Source: Chlorobiaceae bacterium (GTDB lineage Bacteria > Bacteroidota > Chlorobiia > Chlorobiales > Chlorobiaceae). Taken from it: a stretch of DNA of 7,084 bases. Positions 5,938 to 7,084 of this stretch are shown here, one piece after another (the stretch's first letter is position 1; each line of letters opens with the position of its first letter). Below the pieces are notes generated by a model. That model saw nothing but the letters and a program-made list of their open reading frames with translations. It made no database searches and had not been told where the DNA came from. Location of the stretch: contig JAAXUM010000080.1 of NCBI GenBank assembly GCA_013336025.1, positions 1-7,084 of the forward strand. Direction: 5' to 3'. Made by a program: the position numbers and the translations under genes.

Positions 5938-7084
5938 TCAGAAACTGAGTGCAGCTTCAACAATTTGTTCTGCCTTTGCATTTGGAAGGTAAAAATAACG
6001 CCCTCCAAGCTGTTGTGCGAGCTTGGGAGCTTCTCCTCTTGAAAGATAGTTCATCTGGGTATCAATGACGATAGCGGCAACTCCGTCAGCCTGAATGGAA
6101 AGCGAAAGCGCCTCAATCTCTTTTTCGAGCAGCTCTTTGGGAGCTTTTTCGGCATTCGGATCGAATGCGGCCTGCAGTCCGATATTTCCTCTGCCGTCAG
6201 TGATCATGACAAACATCACCTGCGTAATTCCCTTTGTGCGAGCCTGTTTGGCAGTCTCCCAACCGAGAAAAAGTGCAGAAGCAAGTGGTGTTCCTCCACC
6301 TGTAGGAAGAACATCAAGCTCCCGCTTGGCACGATCAACACTCTGAGACGGGGGCAGCAGAACCTGTGCCTGTTTTCCTCTGAACGAGATCAGGGCAACC
6401 TGGTCACGATGCACATAGGCATTCTGCAAGAGACTTGCAACAGCTCCCTTTGCCTGACGCATTCGGTTAAGCGCCATTGATCCTGAAGCATCAACCATAA
6501 AAATAAAGAGCGTGCCGGATTTGTCACGGAACCTCTTGATCTTCACATCATCCTTGGTGATGATCAAAGCGGTTTTCGGACGGCCTGCCATTTTTTTATC
6601 ACGGCGACGTGTTTCCTGCCAGGGAGCTGCGGAAATAAGCGTTGGAATAAGCGCAACCTTTCCACTCCGCATCTCTCCGGGTTGAGCCCGGACAAAACGA
6701 CCCCGCCGGTTGTTGAGCGCCTCGCCCCGGCTTCCTGAACGGCTTTTCTTTTTCGATGCAAGAGAGATATTGAGAATATTGTCCGGCAGCTCGGTTTCGA
6801 CAGCCTCCATCATGAGCTCTTCGATCATGTCGGGGGTATCTTTCTGCTCCTCTTCAGCGTCAGCATCGGGAGTATCGTCCTGCGCACTCTCATCCTCTGC
6901 TTCCTGCTCTTCATCCGGCGGAGGCGGCTCTTCTTCGGGCGGCATCTCATCTTCTGCAGCTTCGCGCTCGGGCATCCGAGTGGCGCGAGGAATGAGAACA
7001 AGCTTGATGGCAAGCTTCATATCCTCGTCCTCAACATCGCTCCGCTGAGCAAGCGCTGCACTGGCAAGCGCAGCCCGTATCGTA
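5938..7084 (-). CDS. bchD: magnesium chelatase subunit D, C-terminal part (cut by window edge)
   Basis: BchD forms the double-ring AAA+ motor with BchI that powers Mg2+ insertion by subunit H. The frame stays open to the right edge: 21 more codons (TIRAALASAALAQRSDVED...) precede the first internal Met at 7018-7020, and they read as the end of the AAA+ region, so that Met is not the start. Counting from that Met, residues 18-82 form the acidic, proline-rich linker typical of BchD/ChlD. A basic stretch (90-148, with KVALIPTLISAAPWQ and RRRDKK) follows, then a VWA/integrin I domain from about 170 to the end. The metal-site (MIDAS) residues are complete: DASGS (D177, S179, S181), T244 in TGGGTPL and D275 in ITDG. 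The visible part is about 381 aa of a family usually a little over 600 aa. It ends in TGA. bchI is expected upstream, beyond the window. The gene is co-oriented with the H subunit gene 212 bp downstream. Confidence 0.96.
   Translation of the reverse strand, partial: TIRAALASAALAQRSDVEDEDMKLAIKLVLIPRATRMPEREAAEDEMPPEEEPPPPDEEQEAEDESAQDDTPDADAEEEQKDTPDMIEELMMEAVETELPDNILNISLASKKKSRSGSRGEALNNRRGRFVRAQPGEMRSGKVALIPTLISAAPWQETRRRDKKMAGRPKTALIITKDDVKIKRFRDKSGTLFIFMVDASGSMALNRMRQAKGAVASLLQNAYVHRDQVALISFRGKQAQVLLPPSQSVDRAKRELDVLPTGGGTPLASALFLGWETAKQARTKGITQVMFVMITDGRGNIGLQAAFDPNAEKAPKELLEKEIEALSLSIQADGVAAIVIDTQMNYLSRGEAPKLAQQLGGRYFYLPNAKAEQIVEAALSF

Noticed and set aside
7018..7020. ATG at 7018-7020 as the start of a 360-aa BchD-like protein
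   Set aside because: The frame remains open to the window edge and the extra residues look like the end of the BchD AAA+ region; the gene is simply cut by the window.
1..7084. An undescribed gene system in the window
   Set aside because: All coding space is taken by three well-known core genes and a tRNA; the gaps are short (at most 212 bp) and explained by promoters and terminators.

Overview
The window looks like a piece of the core chromosome of a green sulfur bacterium (Chlorobiaceae, of the Chlorobium/Pelodictyon kind). The main evidence is a large magnesium chelatase H subunit (BchH/BchS/BchT family) directly downstream of a BchD subunit. As I recall, that order matches the bchI-bchD-bchS cluster of Chlorobaculum tepidum. 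The placement rests on family recognition and gene order; no database search was run, and the species cannot be named.

Layout from left to right: a complete tRNA-Ser(GGA) with an encoded CCA end lies on the minus strand (13-103). A 200-bp AT-rich gap (104-303) separates it from the divergent plus-strand guaB (304-1797), which encodes IMP dehydrogenase with its internal CBS pair. A perfect 25+25-bp palindrome (1816-1865) fills most of the gap between guaB and the convergent chelatase H gene and reads as a terminator in both directions. The chelatase H gene occupies 1892-5725 on the minus strand (1277 aa). A 212-bp AT-rich gap (5726-5937) holds its probable promoter(s), a small dyad and, at its right end, the intrinsic terminator of bchD. 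bchD (5938-7084, minus) is cut by the right edge; the visible part covers the end of the AAA+ region, the acidic proline-rich linker and the whole VWA (integrin I) domain.

How the genes work together: BchD with BchI (not in the window, probably just beyond the right edge) forms the AAA+ motor of magnesium chelatase. BchH/BchS binds protoporphyrin IX and receives Mg2+, the first committed step of bacteriochlorophyll synthesis. Although bchD and the H gene are adjacent and co-oriented, a strong terminator and a promoter-like region lie between them, so the H subunit is probably transcribed at least partly on its own. guaB serves guanine nucleotide synthesis and has no evident functional link to the chelatase genes.

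I found no mobile element, CRISPR array, defence system or new gene system. The points of interest are regulatory (the bchD/bchH gap and the perfect terminator palindrome), plus the identity of this H paralog.
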